Assembly: GCA_014843695.1 (NCBI GenBank)
Contig: CM026390.1
Coordinates: forward strand, 100,703,200-100,767,199
Reading direction: 5' to 3'
Length of the DNA stretch: 64,000 nt
From: Archivesica marissinica
Taxonomy: Eukaryota; Mollusca; Bivalvia; Venerida; Vesicomyidae
Of this stretch, positions 63,237 through 64,000 are shown in pieces. Each line of letters begins with the position of its first letter. Position 1 is the first letter of the stretch. The notes beneath the pieces were generated by a model that had not been told where the DNA came from, made no database searches, and was given only the letters and a program-made list of their open reading frames with translations. Made by a program: the position numbers and the translations under genes.

Positions 63237-63400
63237 TTCATTTATATGAACAAGTTGGCAGTTTCTTACGGATGTTGGTGCACCAAGTACTGGTTAACCG
63301 CGGGAGCCTGCCCAAGAAAGGTGTTGTTAGGTAAACTGCCTGTCGCTCAAATGGGCAACCGGTAGCGACGTTAAATAAACTTAAATATTTAAAAAAAATG
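63237..63400 (+). mobile_element. Second-family SINE remnant with the shared 3' end
   Basis: Second-family body (gttggcagtttcttacgg ... gcctgcccaagaaaggtgtt) followed by the short 3' core gtcgctcaaatgggcaaccg and tagcgacgttaaat. About 75 bp at its start, including tgtttcatttatatgaa, repeat the sequence at 62905. Confidence 0.65.
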
Positions 63401-63711
63401 GAGTCCTATTAAATCTCATGACATTCCGTATAACTCACACTTATAATATGTATCTTTTGGGCGTGACGCAATACAACAAATGACAGAATTTTCACCTTAG
63501 GGATACATTACATAATTGCATAGTTAATTAGAAATATGTTCCTGCTTCGGGGAATTGGAATTACGTTACTTATGGTTATTGTGTCATATACTACACAGTA
63601 TTCTCTTTACGGATCAACATTCATATTACAATCAGACACAGATTTATGAAAGTCATCTGAAAATGGATTTATCTCACTTCATTCGTCGTTTATAACCCAG
63701 ACAGTCATTGA
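63401..63711. other. Unique sequence, nothing recognised
   Basis: AT-rich, no ORF with conserved motifs, no repeat. Confidence 0.55.
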
Positions 63712-63723
63712 CATGCAGTCCAC

Positions 63724-63959
63724 AGACGATCCCCCGTCTGACCCTAATAAAATAACAGTCTTTCAGATGGGACTTTAAACTGGGGTCTCATGTCGGTGCT
63801 ATACACCGTGTACGTAATAGAACCAGAGGAGACTCTGGAATGAGTCTCTGTCTGTATCATTGCACTATCCTCCAAAAATCTAAAATGACTAATCTCTTCA
63901 GGAGGCGTCGCTCATATGGGCAACCGGTAGCGACGATAAATAAACGTAAAACACACACG
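63724..63959 (+). mobile_element. 5'-truncated SINE with 12-bp target duplication
   Basis: Same family as 25900-26162 but starting just before the end of the tRNA-like head (gatcccccgtctgaccc). It then has the complete body and ACACACA tail. Exact copies of catgcagtccac flank it (63712-63723 and 63960-63971), so the truncation happened at insertion. Confidence 0.85.
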
Positions 63960-64000
63960 CATGCAGTCCACTTAGTTTGAAGAACTGGCAAATACCATTA

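Overview
The window is animal nuclear DNA, most likely from a bivalve or other mollusc. The evidence is a vertebrate-like multi-exon lysosomal gene split by GT-AG introns, tRNA-headed SINEs with long non-tRNA bodies, an APE-type LINE, and a very high tandem-repeat load (roughly two thirds of all bases). The species cannot be fixed from the sequence alone.

The only host gene I can support is on the minus strand: the 5' part of a lysosomal alpha-mannosidase (GH38, MAN2B1-like). It runs from a start codon at 57253 to the left, with exons at 57158-57253, 41269-41371, 30698-30871, 29518-29711, 28028-28136, 25664-25761 and 22674-22771. Splice sites, reading phases and the conserved order of motifs all agree. 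Together they encode about 258 residues: a signal peptide, the HTHDD zinc-binding segment, the IDPFGHS nucleophile segment and the ADLFTG...CFD.FC segment. The rest of the gene lies beyond position 1. The last two exons are two versions of the same 98-nt exon with identical phases, so they look like a mutually exclusive pair.

Every intron is swollen by its own minisatellite family. The longest are a 57/67-bp array (1-9630 and 15463-22673, with a 1000-N gap), a 29/21-bp array (33732-41243) and a 52-bp array (42269-56734). Shorter arrays have units of 41, 43, 28, 70, about 38, 35, 15 and 32 bp. Several arrays start exactly at splice junctions and carry copies of the junction itself. The clearest cases are the 32-bp array at the acceptor of exon 2, the ~38-bp array at the donor of exon 4, and the 57-bp array at the donor of exon 6a.

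Mobile elements sit in and around the gene. An apparently intact two-ORF LINE (9631-15462, same strand as the gene) lies inside the 57-bp array. Several tRNA-derived SINEs are present, three with 12-bp target-site duplications. Upstream of the gene is a degenerate DNA transposon (57991-62693) with ~150-bp terminal inverted repeats, repeated GAGGCCCT subterminal motifs and a broken transposase-like gene, itself invaded by a 370-bp SINE. The far right end holds only SINE pieces and AT-rich sequence.
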